DNA of 64,000 nucleotides from Gymnodinialimonas phycosphaerae (GTDB taxonomy: Bacteria > Pseudomonadota > Alphaproteobacteria > Rhodobacterales > Rhodobacteraceae), in the NCBI RefSeq assembly GCF_019195455.1, contig NZ_JAIMBW010000001.1:1674001-1738000 (forward strand), in the 5' to 3' direction. Below are positions 15,793-25,407 of the stretch, in pieces (within the stretch, counting starts at the first letter, position 1; each line of letters begins with the position of its first letter). The translations under genes were made by a program, and so were the position numbers. The notes below the pieces were generated by a model, which was not told the DNA's origin, did no database searches, and saw only the letters and a list, made by a program, of their open reading frames with translations.

Positions 15793-17688
15793 TCACGCGG
15801 CGCCGCGCCATTCCCAGGGACGGGTGAACTCACCCAAGACATGGCCCACGGCCTCGGCGTCAGCCCCGTTTTGATCGAGGTAGGCCACCAAACCGCGTTT
15901 CTTGTCTTCGCGCACCTCGATCACCCGTGCCGCATGGCCCGCCTTTTCCAACGCCTCGTTGTAGACGCGCGTGATCGCCATCTTGCGCAGGTCCGGCTTG
16001 AACACTTTGCCGACGGCGGTCTTGGGCAGTTCGTCCAGGACTTCCACATACTTGGGGATGGCTGCGCGCTCATGAACATGCTCGGAAGCGAAGGCCATCA
16101 ACTCGTCCACGGTGGTCTTGGAACCCGCCACCAGCTCCACATAGACGCAAGGCAATTCACCCGCAAAGGAATCCGGCTGACCAATGGCGCCGGCAATGGC
16201 CACGGCCTCGTGGCCGGCCAGAGCCTCCTCGATCTCGGCGGGATCGATATTGTGGCCACCCCGAATGATCAGGTCCTTGGCGCGCCCAGAAATCCAGAGG
16301 TAGCCATCTTCGTCCATTCGGCCCAGATCGCCCGTGCGCAGGAACTGAGCGTTGGATTTCGGGCCGGGATAATACAGATCGTTGTTCTTGGCCTCTTCCG
16401 TATAGGTCTGCCCCATATAGACGCCTGGTGAAGAGATGCAGATCTCGCCCGCTTCGCCCAAGGGTACCTCTTCATGGGTCTCGATGGAGATGATCTTGAC
16501 GTCGACATAGGGCAACGGCAGCCCGACGGAGCCAATTTTCTTCATGCCATCGGGAGGGTTGGCGGACACGGCGCAGGTCGCCTCTGTCAAGCCGTAGGCC
16601 TCGCAGATCTTCATGCCAGACGCTTTCTCGAACCGTTTGTACAGCTCGATCGGCAACGGGGCCGAGCCACTGAACGCCATTTTCATGGACGAGATATCAG
16701 CATCGACCGGGCGTTGCATAAGGGCTGCAAACGCGGTGGGTACGCCAATCAGGAAGGTGACTTTGTAGCGCTCGCACAGTTTCCAGAAATTGTCGAAAAC
16801 GCCGTCGCCCCGATAGCCCTGCGGCGTGGGTAGGACCACATGAGCGCCCGATGACACCGCACCGCCGATGACGATCGTGGCACCGAAGACGTGGAACATC
16901 GGCAGCGGGCACATCGCCACGGAGTCGTGCTTGAACAGCACTTGGTTCACCACCCAACCGTTGTAGATGATGCCCGAGAACAGGTGTTGCGCCACCTTGG
17001 GCATTCCGGTGGTGCCACCGGTGTGGAAATAGGCGGCGACGCGATCCTCGGTCCCCTCCTCAAAGGTCAGGGTCTTTGGCTGCGCGGCGACGGCCTGATT
17101 GAAGTTCTGAACGCGAGCGCTGTGGCTGACAGGGTTCTTGGGCCGGATCAGCGGCACGATCAGCCGCTTGAGGCCGGTCAGGTAGCGGAGCAGGTCAATT
17201 TCCAGGACGTGTTCTACATTTGGCGCCATGGCAACCGCTTCGGCCGCCTTTTGTGCCACATCGGTTTTCGGGAAAGCACGCAGCGTGACCAGCACCTTCG
17301 CGCCGGTTTCCCGTAGGATCGAGGCGATCTGCTCAGCATCGAGCAGCGGGTTGATCGGGTTGACGATGCCCGCAGTCTGGCCGCCCAGATAGGTCACGAC
17401 CGTTTCCGTGGCGTTGGGCAACAGGTAGGCCACCACGTCGTTTTCGCCGACGCCCAACGACCGGAAAAGGTTCGCCGCTTGCGTGACTTGATCGCGCAAG
17501 GCGTTCCACGTGAGCGTCTCGTTGGGATCCGTCGGACCGGAGGTCAGCTGATAGCTGAGCGCTGGACGATTTCCGTGTTCGGCAGCGGTGCGGGTCAACA
17601 TGCCGTAGGTCGTGACCGGAAGGTCACGATCTTCCCAAGCCATTTCCTGCACAATGGCGTCTCGGTCCAATGCGGTTGCATAAGTCAT
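15793..17688 (-). CDS. acyl-CoA synthetase (AMP-forming)
   Basis: This 631-residue member of the ANL superfamily activates a carboxylic acid as acyl-AMP and then as the CoA thioester. Motifs are the phosphate loop HTGGTTGMPKVAQH, the adenine-binding GLTEATCAV, RTGDLGRMDEDGYLWISGRAKDLIIRGG, and the C-terminal catalytic lysine in PKTAVGKVFKPDLR. The substrate, probably a fatty or alicyclic acid, cannot be told. The ATG at 17688 follows GGGGAGG; an upstream in-frame start would remove that site. A 20-bp inverted repeat lies about 70-90 bp upstream. The YcaQ gene follows within five bases. Confidence 0.85.
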   Translation of the reverse strand: MTYATALDRDAIVQEMAWEDRDLPVTTYGMLTRTAAEHGNRPALSYQLTSGPTDPNETLTWNALRDQVTQAANLFRSLGVGENDVVAYLLPNATETVVTYLGGQTAGIVNPINPLLDAEQIASILRETGAKVLVTLRAFPKTDVAQKAAEAVAMAPNVEHVLEIDLLRYLTGLKRLIVPLIRPKNPVSHSARVQNFNQAVAAQPKTLTFEEGTEDRVAAYFHTGGTTGMPKVAQHLFSGIIYNGWVVNQVLFKHDSVAMCPLPMFHVFGATIVIGGAVSSGAHVVLPTPQGYRGDGVFDNFWKLCERYKVTFLIGVPTAFAALMQRPVDADISSMKMAFSGSAPLPIELYKRFEKASGMKICEAYGLTEATCAVSANPPDGMKKIGSVGLPLPYVDVKIISIETHEEVPLGEAGEICISSPGVYMGQTYTEEAKNNDLYYPGPKSNAQFLRTGDLGRMDEDGYLWISGRAKDLIIRGGHNIDPAEIEEALAGHEAVAIAGAIGQPDSFAGELPCVYVELVAGSKTTVDELMAFASEHVHERAAIPKYVEVLDELPKTAVGKVFKPDLRKMAITRVYNEALEKAGHAARVIEVREDKKRGLVAYLDQNGADAEAVGHVLGEFTRPWEWRGAA

Positions 17689-17757
17689 CGGTTCTTGTCC
17701 TCCCCTCGCGCGCCTCATGGAACTCCTCCCCCCATGTGCCGCGCATTTTTTGTTGCC

Positions 17758-17777
17758 GTGATCCTCACTCAGATCAC
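17758..17777 (-). promoter_or_regulatory. inverted repeat upstream of the acyl-CoA synthetase gene
   Basis: GTGATC at 17758-17763 and GATCAC at 17772-17777 are perfect 6-bp inverted arms separated by 8 bp, centred about 80 bp before the start of the acyl-CoA synthetase gene. The size fits a dimeric repressor site of the TetR or GntR type. A small hairpin (CGTTGC/GCAACG at 17799-17814) also lies in this gap but lacks a T-run. No regulator gene is adjacent. Confidence 0.35.
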
Positions 17778-17856
17778 TGGGAGGTGACAAGTGTTTGTCG
17801 TTGCAAACGCAACGGCACCCAAGACTTTTTGTGCTTTTGGGCCCCGACAGACGCGG

Positions 17857-19701
17857 TTATTCCGCCGCAAGACCTTCAGTGAATTGCAACCGCGCGAGTC
17901 GCGCATAAAGGCCGCCATCGGCCACGAGGGCATCGTGAGTGCCTTCCGCGACGATCTTGCCGTCTTCGAAGACAAGAATCCGGTCGGCCTGTTTCACAGT
18001 CGCAAGGCGGTGGGCAACGATCAAAGTGGTGCGGGTCTTGGACATCCGGGTCACGGCATCCTGCACCGCGCGCTCGGATTCCGCGTCGAGCGCGCTGGTG
18101 GCCTCATCCAGCAGCAGGATCGGAGCGTCGCGCAGGATGGCGCGCGCGATGGCGATGCGCTGTTTCTGGCCGCCCGACAGCATCATGCCCCGTTCGCCGA
18201 CGTAGGTGTCATAGCCCTGCGGCAGCGCGGTGATGAAATCGTGGGCGGCGGCGGCCTTGGCGGCGGCCTCGACATCGGCGTCGGTAGCGCCGGGCCGCCC
18301 GAAGCGAATGTTGTCACGGGCCGAGGCAGCAAAGATCACCGGGTCCTGCGGGACCAGCGCCATGGCGGACCGGAAGGTCTGACGCGCCATGTCGGGCAGC
18401 GGCGTGCCGTCCATGGTGATCTGTCCGCTTTCAGGGTCATAGAACCGCAGAAGCAATTGGAAAACGGTCGATTTCCCGGCGCCCGAAGGACCGACGAGGG
18501 CCACCGTTTCGCCCGGTTGGATGGTGAAGCTGACCCCGTCCAAAGCCGCCGTTTCGGGCCGCGTGGGGTAGTGGAACTTGACGTTATCGAAGGCGATGGC
18601 CCCGCGCCCGCCCATGGGCAGCGCCACGCCATTCACGGGGTCGGCAACCGTGTCGCCGGTTCCCAGAAGCTCTACCAAACGCTCGGTCGCACCCGAGGCC
18701 CGCTGCAACTCGCCCCAGATCTCGGACAGGGCCCCGACAGAGCCCGCAACCATGATCGCATAGATCAGAAACTGGATCAGGGCGCCGATGGACATCACCT
18801 CGGCCCGCACGTCGCGGGCCCCGATCCACAGCACGCCGACGATGCCCGTGAAAACCAGGGCGATGACGATCACCGTCATCACGGCGCGGGTGGCAATGCG
18901 CTTCTTGGCGCTGTCGAACGACAGTTCGGTCACATCGGTGAACCGCTTGGCCGTGGGGATTTCGTGGGTAAAGGCCTGCACGGTCTGGGCGGACAAGAGC
19001 GCCTCGGAGGCGTTGCCCGAGGACTCGGCGATCCAATCCTGGTTCTGCCTGCTCAAGACACGCAGACGACGGCCCAGCACCACGATCGGCACAATGACCA
19101 GCGGCACGATCAGCAGAACCGCCCCCGCCAGTTTCGGCGAGGTCCACAGCATCAAGCCGATGCCACCGATCAGGATCAGCAGATTGCGCAGGGCGATCGA
19201 CATGCTTGACGAGATCACGCTGAGCAACAGCGTGGTGTCGGTGGTGATCCGGCTCAGGACTTCTCCGGTCATGATGCGTTCATAAAACGCGGGGCTCATG
19301 CCGATCATGCGATCGAAAACGGCCTTGCGGATATCCGCGATCACCCGTTCGCCGAGGCGCGTGACGAGGTAATAGCGCAGCCCCGTGCCAATGGCGAGAA
19401 GACCGGCAATAGCGAGGGCGGCCAGAAAGTACTGATCGAGAACCTCCGTCGATTCCGTCTCGAACCCATCAACGACGCGACGCACGGCTAGAGGCAAGGT
19501 CAGAGACACCACCGCCGTCAGCACAAGTGCGGCGATGGAGCCTGCCAGCATCAGCTTGTGAGGCGCCAGGAACGGCACAAGCCCGCGGAGGCTGCTGATC
19601 TTTTTTGACCGCTCCCGCTCTTCCGAGGCACCGTGGGGGGCGGGCGCGCCAGCCGCGGGGGGCGCAGAAGGCGCCGGGGCAGAAATTTGGTCGCTGGACA
19701 T
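17857..19701 (-). CDS. ABC transporter, fused permease/ATPase exporter (MsbA type)
   Basis: This 614-residue half-transporter has a disordered Ala/Pro-rich N-terminus, six transmembrane helices between about residues 50 and 320, and a nucleotide-binding domain with Walker A GPSGAGKST, Q-loop ALVPQDPVIF, signature LSGGQKQRIAIARA, Walker B PILLLDEATSALD and H-loop VAHRLATV. It should act as a homodimer exporting a lipid or hydrophobic compound across the inner membrane. The ATG at 19701 follows GAGGCG by about ten bases; an ATG at 19719 is an alternative. It is divergent from the protease pair but lacks type I secretion features, so a role in protease export is unlikely. Confidence 0.88.
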   Translation of the reverse strand: MSSDQISAPAPSAPPAAGAPAPHGASEERERSKKISSLRGLVPFLAPHKLMLAGSIAALVLTAVVSLTLPLAVRRVVDGFETESTEVLDQYFLAALAIAGLLAIGTGLRYYLVTRLGERVIADIRKAVFDRMIGMSPAFYERIMTGEVLSRITTDTTLLLSVISSSMSIALRNLLILIGGIGLMLWTSPKLAGAVLLIVPLVIVPIVVLGRRLRVLSRQNQDWIAESSGNASEALLSAQTVQAFTHEIPTAKRFTDVTELSFDSAKKRIATRAVMTVIVIALVFTGIVGVLWIGARDVRAEVMSIGALIQFLIYAIMVAGSVGALSEIWGELQRASGATERLVELLGTGDTVADPVNGVALPMGGRGAIAFDNVKFHYPTRPETAALDGVSFTIQPGETVALVGPSGAGKSTVFQLLLRFYDPESGQITMDGTPLPDMARQTFRSAMALVPQDPVIFAASARDNIRFGRPGATDADVEAAAKAAAAHDFITALPQGYDTYVGERGMMLSGGQKQRIAIARAILRDAPILLLDEATSALDAESERAVQDAVTRMSKTRTTLIVAHRLATVKQADRILVFEDGKIVAEGTHDALVADGGLYARLARLQFTEGLAAE

Positions 19702-19901
19702 GGTTTGCGGTCGCCTCATCGGGTTGCCCACGGGAAGGGCAGATCGTTGAATAACAGTCGATATTGCCCTTCGGTCTAGCCTGCAAGTCCCGCTGGACGC
19801 GCGGTGACATGCCGACGCAGCGTTTCCCCGCAGGCGAGAGTTTTTACCTTCTATTTACTTCTGTATTGTATCGAAGAGCTTAACGATTGAGGCAGATCGA
19901 A

Positions 19902-20300
19902 TTGCGCACAGGCTCTACAATTACGGAACGGTTCGTTTTCGGGGCCGCACTCTTGAGTGCGCTCGCAGGGCCTGCCCTTGCGGTGCCCGCCGATCCAAAC
20001 CGTCCCCTTGCGGCACAAACCTGTGCCGAGGCCCAAGCGCGTCTGGATGAGGCGCGCGAGGGATCTCCACTGCTGTCACCAGAGGAGCAAGCGGAAGTCC
20101 TGCGCACGGCCCTTGCGGATGCAGAGCGTCTTTGCGGTGACGTTCAGCGCGACGGGGCGGTACAAGATCCAGCCCTGCCCACGCCTGCCACTATTTTGCT
20201 ACAGAACTTGCCCACCCAAGGCAAAGTCTTGCCTCTTTTGGCGGGCATTCCTTCGACTTTCACAGCATCGGCAACCCGCCCCGATGTCGTAGCCAACTGA
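19902..20300 (+). CDS. small secreted hypothetical protein upstream of the RTX protease
   Basis: This protein of about 132 residues has a likely Sec signal peptide (ERFVFGAALLSALAGPALA, cut before VPADPN) and a mature helical stretch with two cysteines (QTCAEAQARLDEA and AERLCGDVQ) that could form one disulfide. No ATG is available; TTG at 19902 lies nine bases after GAGG, and TTG at 19887 is also open. It ends 22 bp before the metalloprotease gene, so co-transcription is plausible. Serralysin operons often carry a periplasmic inhibitor, but this protein looks helical, unlike the beta-barrel Inh family. I do not recognise a family. Confidence 0.5.
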   Translation: MRTGSTITERFVFGAALLSALAGPALAVPADPNRPLAAQTCAEAQARLDEAREGSPLLSPEEQAEVLRTALADAERLCGDVQRDGAVQDPALPTPATILLQNLPTQGKVLPLLAGIPSTFTASATRPDVVAN

Positions 20301-20322
20301 CCAGTCCTATAGGATAGCGCCC

Positions 20323-22464
20323 ATGTGCCTTGTTTGTTCGACCTTCAATCCGCAAGTTATGGAATGCGAGTATACCGACCTCATTCCCGCGGTCCCGGTC
20401 GGCATCACGGTCGATGAGACCGGCGACGCGGCCAACACGACGGCCACAAACGCCAACATCGACAGCGGCGACTTATTCATGGGTGAATTGTCAACGGGCA
20501 CCGATACCGATTGGATCGAGGTCACGCTGGAGGTCGGCACGTACACGATCGCGGCCGTGGGCGTGGGGGCGCTTGGGTCGGCGGCAAACGACGTCACCAT
20601 GACCCTGCGCGACGAAAACGGAAACGCAATCTCTTATGATGATGATGGCGGGCCGGGCCTGAATGCTGACCTGACCGTCACCGTGACCGAAACCACTACG
20701 TACTACATCGAAGTCGGAAGCTACTCGTCGACGGATGACGGGACCTATGGCGTCTCGGTGACCGAGGGCGAGGTGGCGAGCTTCAATCTGGAGATGGGCG
20801 CAGGCAACCTCATGCGTCCCAACCAGGCGTGGGTGACCACACCGGAAACCGGGGTCAACCTGACATGGGCGGTCCGCGCTTCGGGCGTTGACCCTAGCAA
20901 TGGCACGCCGCTGATCCAGTTAAGCGCCAACCAGGTGGCGCTGACACAAAACGCGCTGCAATACGTGGACGAAATCTCGGGGCTCAACTTCACTCAGGTG
21001 AACGAGGGCGGGGTGTCGAACAACGCGACGCTGCTTTTCGGGGCCTATCAAGCCAACGATGGCGCCGGCGCTTATGCCTATTACCCCGGCTCGGGGGGCG
21101 GCAATACCAGTTTCAATGCCAACGCGGGCGACGTCTGGTTGAACAACAATTCGTTCCACAACGGTCAGTCTTTTAGCATCGGCACCTATGCCTATTACAC
21201 GATGCTGCACGAGATCGGCCACGCCATCGGCCTCGCACACCCGGGCGATTACAACGCCGGCGTTGGCGTCTCCATCACCTACGCCAACAGCGCGCAGTTC
21301 ATTCAGGATTCGCACCAATACACGGTGATGAGCTACTTCAGCGAGACCGCCACCGGCGTCAGCGGGGGCCTCGACTATCCCGATACATTCATGCTGTATG
21401 ACTTCATGGCGATCCACCAGCTTTATGGCGCCGACCTCGACTATAACGCGGGCAACACGATCTACGGGTTCAACGCCACAGAGGCGAATTCGGTCTACGA
21501 CTTCACCCTCAACACCACGCCGCTGATGACGGTCTACGACGGTCAGGGTACAGATACGATTGACCTGTCGGGCTACACGATGGCCCAGGTTCTGACGCTG
21601 GAGGCAGGCGTGTTTTCGGACATCGGCGGCTACGTCGGCAACTTCTCCATCGCCTATGGGGCAGTGATCGAGAACGCGATCGGCGGCAGCGGCAACGACA
21701 CGATCTTCGGCAACGATGTCGCCAACATGATCGAGGGTGGCGGTGGCGCGGATTCCATCGAAGGCGGCGCAGGGGAAGATACCATCCTTGGCGGTCAAGG
21801 GGATGACTTCATCACCGGTGGCGACCAGTTTGACCAACTGGAAGGCGGCGATGGCCGCGACACCCTGGAAGGCAACATGGGCAACGACACGCTGATCGGG
21901 GGAAAAGACAGCGACCTGTTGAGCGGCGGCAATGGCGATGACCTGATCCTGGGCGAAATGGGTGCCGACCGCCTGAGAGGGGGCCGGGGCGACGACACGA
22001 TCAACGGCGGCAACCGCAATGACAAATTGTGGGGCGGTGAAGGCGACGACAGCCTCTTTGGCGGTAACGGCAACGATCTGCTGCGCGGTGGAACCCAGAG
22101 TGACTACCTTGATGGTGGCACAGGCAACGACTCGATCGTCGGCGGTTCGGGCTTTGACACGTTGATCGGCGACGTGGGCAACGACACCCTGACCGGGTCG
22201 TTCAACGCGGACACCTTCATCTTCAACGACAACCACGGCGTGGATGAAATCACCGATTTCGAGGCGACTAACGACTTCGAGATGATCGACTTCTCGGGCC
22301 TGACATCGTTGAACACGCTGGCGGATGTGCTTGGCACCGGCAACGGCACGGCGGCGGCATCGCAGGTCGGCAACGACGTGTTGATCGACACGGGCAACGG
22401 CAATTCGATCCTTCTCAGGGACGTACTCTACACCGATCTCGACGCCTTCGACTTCGTCTTCTGA
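20323..22464 (+). CDS. serralysin-type RTX metalloprotease (M10), secreted
   Basis: This 713-residue extracellular protease begins MCLVCSTFNPQVMECEY, a short leader without Sec signal seen in Rhodobacteraceae homologues. Residues of about 25-150 look like a PPC-type beta domain (DTDWIEVTLEVGTYTIA...TYYIEVGSYSSTDDGTYGVSV). The catalytic site HEIGHAIGLAHPGDYNAG gives the three zinc His, and YTVMSYF is the Met-turn. About fifteen calcium-binding GGxGxDxL-type nonapeptides follow, then an acidic C-terminus ending DFVF, the usual type I secretion signal. The exporter genes are not adjacent. The acidic, Asn/Gly-rich composition is normal for RTX proteins. Confidence 0.93.
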   Translation: MCLVCSTFNPQVMECEYTDLIPAVPVGITVDETGDAANTTATNANIDSGDLFMGELSTGTDTDWIEVTLEVGTYTIAAVGVGALGSAANDVTMTLRDENGNAISYDDDGGPGLNADLTVTVTETTTYYIEVGSYSSTDDGTYGVSVTEGEVASFNLEMGAGNLMRPNQAWVTTPETGVNLTWAVRASGVDPSNGTPLIQLSANQVALTQNALQYVDEISGLNFTQVNEGGVSNNATLLFGAYQANDGAGAYAYYPGSGGGNTSFNANAGDVWLNNNSFHNGQSFSIGTYAYYTMLHEIGHAIGLAHPGDYNAGVGVSITYANSAQFIQDSHQYTVMSYFSETATGVSGGLDYPDTFMLYDFMAIHQLYGADLDYNAGNTIYGFNATEANSVYDFTLNTTPLMTVYDGQGTDTIDLSGYTMAQVLTLEAGVFSDIGGYVGNFSIAYGAVIENAIGGSGNDTIFGNDVANMIEGGGGADSIEGGAGEDTILGGQGDDFITGGDQFDQLEGGDGRDTLEGNMGNDTLIGGKDSDLLSGGNGDDLILGEMGADRLRGGRGDDTINGGNRNDKLWGGEGDDSLFGGNGNDLLRGGTQSDYLDGGTGNDSIVGGSGFDTLIGDVGNDTLTGSFNADTFIFNDNHGVDEITDFEATNDFEMIDFSGLTSLNTLADVLGTGNGTAAASQVGNDVLIDTGNGNSILLRDVLYTDLDAFDFVF

Positions 22465-22553
22465 TCATCTGCGACGGCACGGCAGCGCGCTCTCGTGCCA
22501 TCACGCCTGCACGCGGCGGGCGCGGCAGAGCTACTGGTCTTGAAGGAAGAGAT

Positions 22554-22627
22554 TGGAGCGGGCGACGGGAATCGAACCCGTATCATCAGCTTGGAAGGCT
22601 GAGGTCTTACCATTACACAACGCCCGC
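22554..22627 (-). tRNA. tRNA-Gly (anticodon UCC)
   Basis: Read on the minus strand, acceptor GCGGGCG pairs with CGCCCGC. The anticodon stem TCAGC/GCTGA encloses CTTCCAA with anticodon TCC. The T-stem CGGG/CCCG encloses TTCGATT, and CCA is encoded at the 3' end. It reads GGA (and GGG) glycine codons. The 89 bp between the protease stop and this gene contain only a weak GGCACG/CGTGCC hairpin. Confidence 0.97.
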
Positions 22628-22748
22628 GCTGTGTGCCCTCCGCATATTTCAACGGGAAATCCGGGTCAAGTTCACTTGGCCGCGTTTGGCCAGAAACCGC
22701 CCTGCCGCTTTGAGCGGGGGACGATAAAGGACGCGCGCCCTGAAGGTC

Positions 22749-25184
22749 CTAGGCGCGCATCCGGGCGTAGGACGGATCGTAGGGCGACGGCGCGATCACC
22801 TCGGCGCGGATCAGGTCACCGCAAAGGTCCAGGTCAACCACCGTGCCAATCTCACTCAGATCCGGGTCGATGAACGCATAGGCCAGGTTCATGCCCACCC
22901 GGTGTCCCCAATCGCCAGAACTCACGGTACCCACCACCTTGCCGCCCCGCATCAGCGAGGCGCCGCCATGGGCCGGGGCCTGGGTGCTGTCGATCTGCAG
23001 TGTCACCAGTTTCTTCGTGGGGCCGGCCGCCACGTGGGCCTCCAGCGCCGCCTTGCCGATGAAATTGCCTTTCTCCAGCTTCACGAAACGGTCAAGCCCG
23101 GTCTCGAAGGGGTCGAACTCGGTCAGCAGTTCGGCCTTCCAGTGGGCAAACCCCTTCTCCATCCGCATCGACTCCACCGCGCGAGCCCCGAATAGCTTCA
23201 GGCCATGGGCTTTGCCCGCCGCGCGCAGGGCCGTGTAGGCCGCATAGAGCGACGCGTTGGGCACGTGGATCTCATAGGCCAATTCGCCCGAAAAGCTGAC
23301 ACCTAGAACGGTCGCGGGCGCGTAGCCGATGAAGCATTCGCGGGCCGAAAGCCATGGGAAGGCCTCTTTTGACCAATCCTCGCGGCTGACCGCTTGCAGC
23401 ACGTCGCGGGATTTGGGGCCTGCCAGCACCAGGATCGTCTGGTCGTTGGTCAGGCTCTTGATCTGCACGTCCTCGTCGGCGCGCAGATGCGCTTGCAACC
23501 AGTCCATGTCGTGGGTCTCGGCGGCGGCGGCAGAACCGTACCAGACCCGCGCAGGGCCCCGGTCCGAGGCAGGAAGGTTTGCGATCGTGGCCTCGGCCTT
23601 CACCCGGCCCTGATGGTTGAGCATATAGCCCAGGCCGACGCGTCCATCGCGCTTGGTGACGGTGCCGCAGAACATACGGTCAAGAAAGCTGTGACGGTCC
23701 GCGCCAGTAATCTCGAACCGGTTGAAGCCGTTCACCTCGCACAGGCCCACGTTCTCCTGCACATTGCGCACCTCTTCGGCGACGACGTCGAAGGCCTCGT
23801 CGAAGTTGAAGCCGAGCGTCGGGTGAAAGTCCGGCGCGGGCTTGATGTAATCGACCCGTTCCCATCCATTCACGACGGTGAATTCCGCGCCTTCCGCCGC
23901 CAGAACGGGCGTCAACGGCGTGGTCTTGGCGTTGCGGCCTGCGGGGCGATGTTCGTAGGGGAAGTGGAAGCGGAATTCGTTCTGGTAATCTTCAATGGCC
24001 TTCAGCGCCGTCAATTCCACGTTGGCGTGGCCGGTGAAACGACGCGGGTCGATGCACCAGGTGTCATACTGCGCCTCGCCATGGACGATCTGCTGCGCCA
24101 GAAGCCAGCCGTGGCCGCCGCCCTCGCCCAGGCCCGCGCGCAGGCCAATGATGCAAAACGCGTTGCGCTTGTTCGGGATCGGGCCGACCAGCGGCGCGCC
24201 GTCGATGGTGTAGGTGATCGGGCCGTTTACGATCCGCTTGATACCGACTTCGGCCAGAACGGGCATACGCTCGAACGCGCCTTCCAGCACGTCCATCACC
24301 CGATCCAGATCGTCGGGGCACAGGTCATTGGTGAAGCTGGGGCTGATGCCGTCCAGACCCCAAGTCTTGCAGTCCTGCTCGTAGAAGCCGACCAGCAGGC
24401 CGTTCTTTTCCTGCCGCGAGTAGTAATCGCTGATCGGACAGCGCAGAAGCGGCATCCGGTGACTGGCCTCGGCGATGGCCGGGATATCCTCGGTCACGAA
24501 ATATTGGTGCTCCATCGAGGCGACGGGGTGGTGCACGCCCATCATCCTGCCCACTTCGTTGACGCGGTAGCCGCAAGCGTTCACGACGATATCGGCGTCG
24601 ATGCTGCCCTTGTCCGTTTCCACGGTCCAGGTGTCGTCCTTATGCTGGGTCAGGCCGGTGACATTGGTCTGGCGATAGACCTCTGCCCCCGCTTTGCGGG
24701 CATGGAACGCCAGCGCCTGGCACAGCTGCGCGGGGTCGATATCGCCGTCCTCCCCATCCCAAAGGCCACCCAAAAGGTTATCGGTCGAGATCAGCGGGTG
24801 GCGGCGCGCGCATTCCTCGGCATCGATCACCTCGTATTCCACGCCCATCCCCCGCGCCATGGACGCGAAGTGACGATAGCCCTGCATATGCGCTTGCGTA
24901 TTGGCCAGACGGATGCCGCCGTCACCGTGGTGGTAGCCGACGGGATATTCCGGGTCGTCGCGCAGCTTCTTGTAAAGGGCGATGGAATGGGACTTCAGGC
25001 CCACCATCGTCTGGTTCATGCCGAAGTTTGTCACCTGCGCGGCCGAATGCCATGTGGTGCCGGATGTCAGCTCATCCCGTTCAATCAGGACGACGTCCGT
25101 CCACCCCTCCTGGGTCAGGTGGTAGAGGGTGGAACACCCGGCGATGCCACCGCCGATAACAGCAACCTTGGTGCGCGACTTCAT
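22749..25184 (-). CDS. dimethylglycine/sarcosine dehydrogenase-like FAD enzyme with GcvT domain
   Basis: This 811-residue protein joins an N-terminal FAD amine dehydrogenase domain (VAVIGGGIAGCSTLYHL at residues 7-23; LTSGTTWHSAA, where the His is the covalent flavin site of DMGDH/SDH) to a C-terminal aminomethyltransferase domain (NRFEITGADRHSFLDRMFCG, then YEIHVPNASLYAAY, ARAVESMRMEKGFAHW). Such enzymes demethylate N-methylated amino acids and pass the one-carbon unit to tetrahydrofolate in the cytoplasm. Dimethylglycine or sarcosine are the best guesses; other N-methyl compounds are possible because this family is expanded in roseobacters. The 223-bp upstream gap leads to a LysR gene on the same strand. 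Confidence 0.87.
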   Translation of the reverse strand: MKSRTKVAVIGGGIAGCSTLYHLTQEGWTDVVLIERDELTSGTTWHSAAQVTNFGMNQTMVGLKSHSIALYKKLRDDPEYPVGYHHGDGGIRLANTQAHMQGYRHFASMARGMGVEYEVIDAEECARRHPLISTDNLLGGLWDGEDGDIDPAQLCQALAFHARKAGAEVYRQTNVTGLTQHKDDTWTVETDKGSIDADIVVNACGYRVNEVGRMMGVHHPVASMEHQYFVTEDIPAIAEASHRMPLLRCPISDYYSRQEKNGLLVGFYEQDCKTWGLDGISPSFTNDLCPDDLDRVMDVLEGAFERMPVLAEVGIKRIVNGPITYTIDGAPLVGPIPNKRNAFCIIGLRAGLGEGGGHGWLLAQQIVHGEAQYDTWCIDPRRFTGHANVELTALKAIEDYQNEFRFHFPYEHRPAGRNAKTTPLTPVLAAEGAEFTVVNGWERVDYIKPAPDFHPTLGFNFDEAFDVVAEEVRNVQENVGLCEVNGFNRFEITGADRHSFLDRMFCGTVTKRDGRVGLGYMLNHQGRVKAEATIANLPASDRGPARVWYGSAAAAETHDMDWLQAHLRADEDVQIKSLTNDQTILVLAGPKSRDVLQAVSREDWSKEAFPWLSARECFIGYAPATVLGVSFSGELAYEIHVPNASLYAAYTALRAAGKAHGLKLFGARAVESMRMEKGFAHWKAELLTEFDPFETGLDRFVKLEKGNFIGKAALEAHVAAGPTKKLVTLQIDSTQAPAHGGASLMRGGKVVGTVSSGDWGHRVGMNLAYAFIDPDLSEIGTVVDLDLCGDLIRAEVIAPSPYDPSYARMRA

Positions 25185-25407
25185 CGACTCTCTCCTAAAC
25201 CAGTTGCGCTTGAGAAAGCGGTTTTTGCCGCCTGTGCCTAGCGGTTCGTCATTATTTCGAAAAGAGTGGAATAGTAATCCCGGATTTTCTCAACTGTGAC
25301 GCGCCTGCCGACGTAAGGACTGTTGCCGTGGGCCGCGGCCTGCACGATGAAAGCGCCAGAGGGGGACGCCGCGGTTCGACGTCCACCAGGGTCAGGCCCG
25401 GCCACGG

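Noticed and set aside
17791-19209. 472-codon open frame antisense to the ABC exporter
   Set aside because: Composition is Gly/His/Asp/Gln-rich without domains, and it mirrors the exporter's codons. Treated as a shadow of the real gene.
17857-19701. ABC exporter as the type I secretion ATPase of the RTX protease
   Set aside because: It lacks the context (membrane fusion and outer-membrane genes), is divergent, and its sequence fits lipid-exporter half-transporters better.
23394-25241. 615-codon open frame antisense to the dimethylglycine dehydrogenase-like gene
   Set aside because: The minus-strand protein has clear FAD and GcvT motifs; the opposite frame has low-complexity His/Arg/Gln-rich sequence and no family motif. 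High GC leaves long shadow frames.
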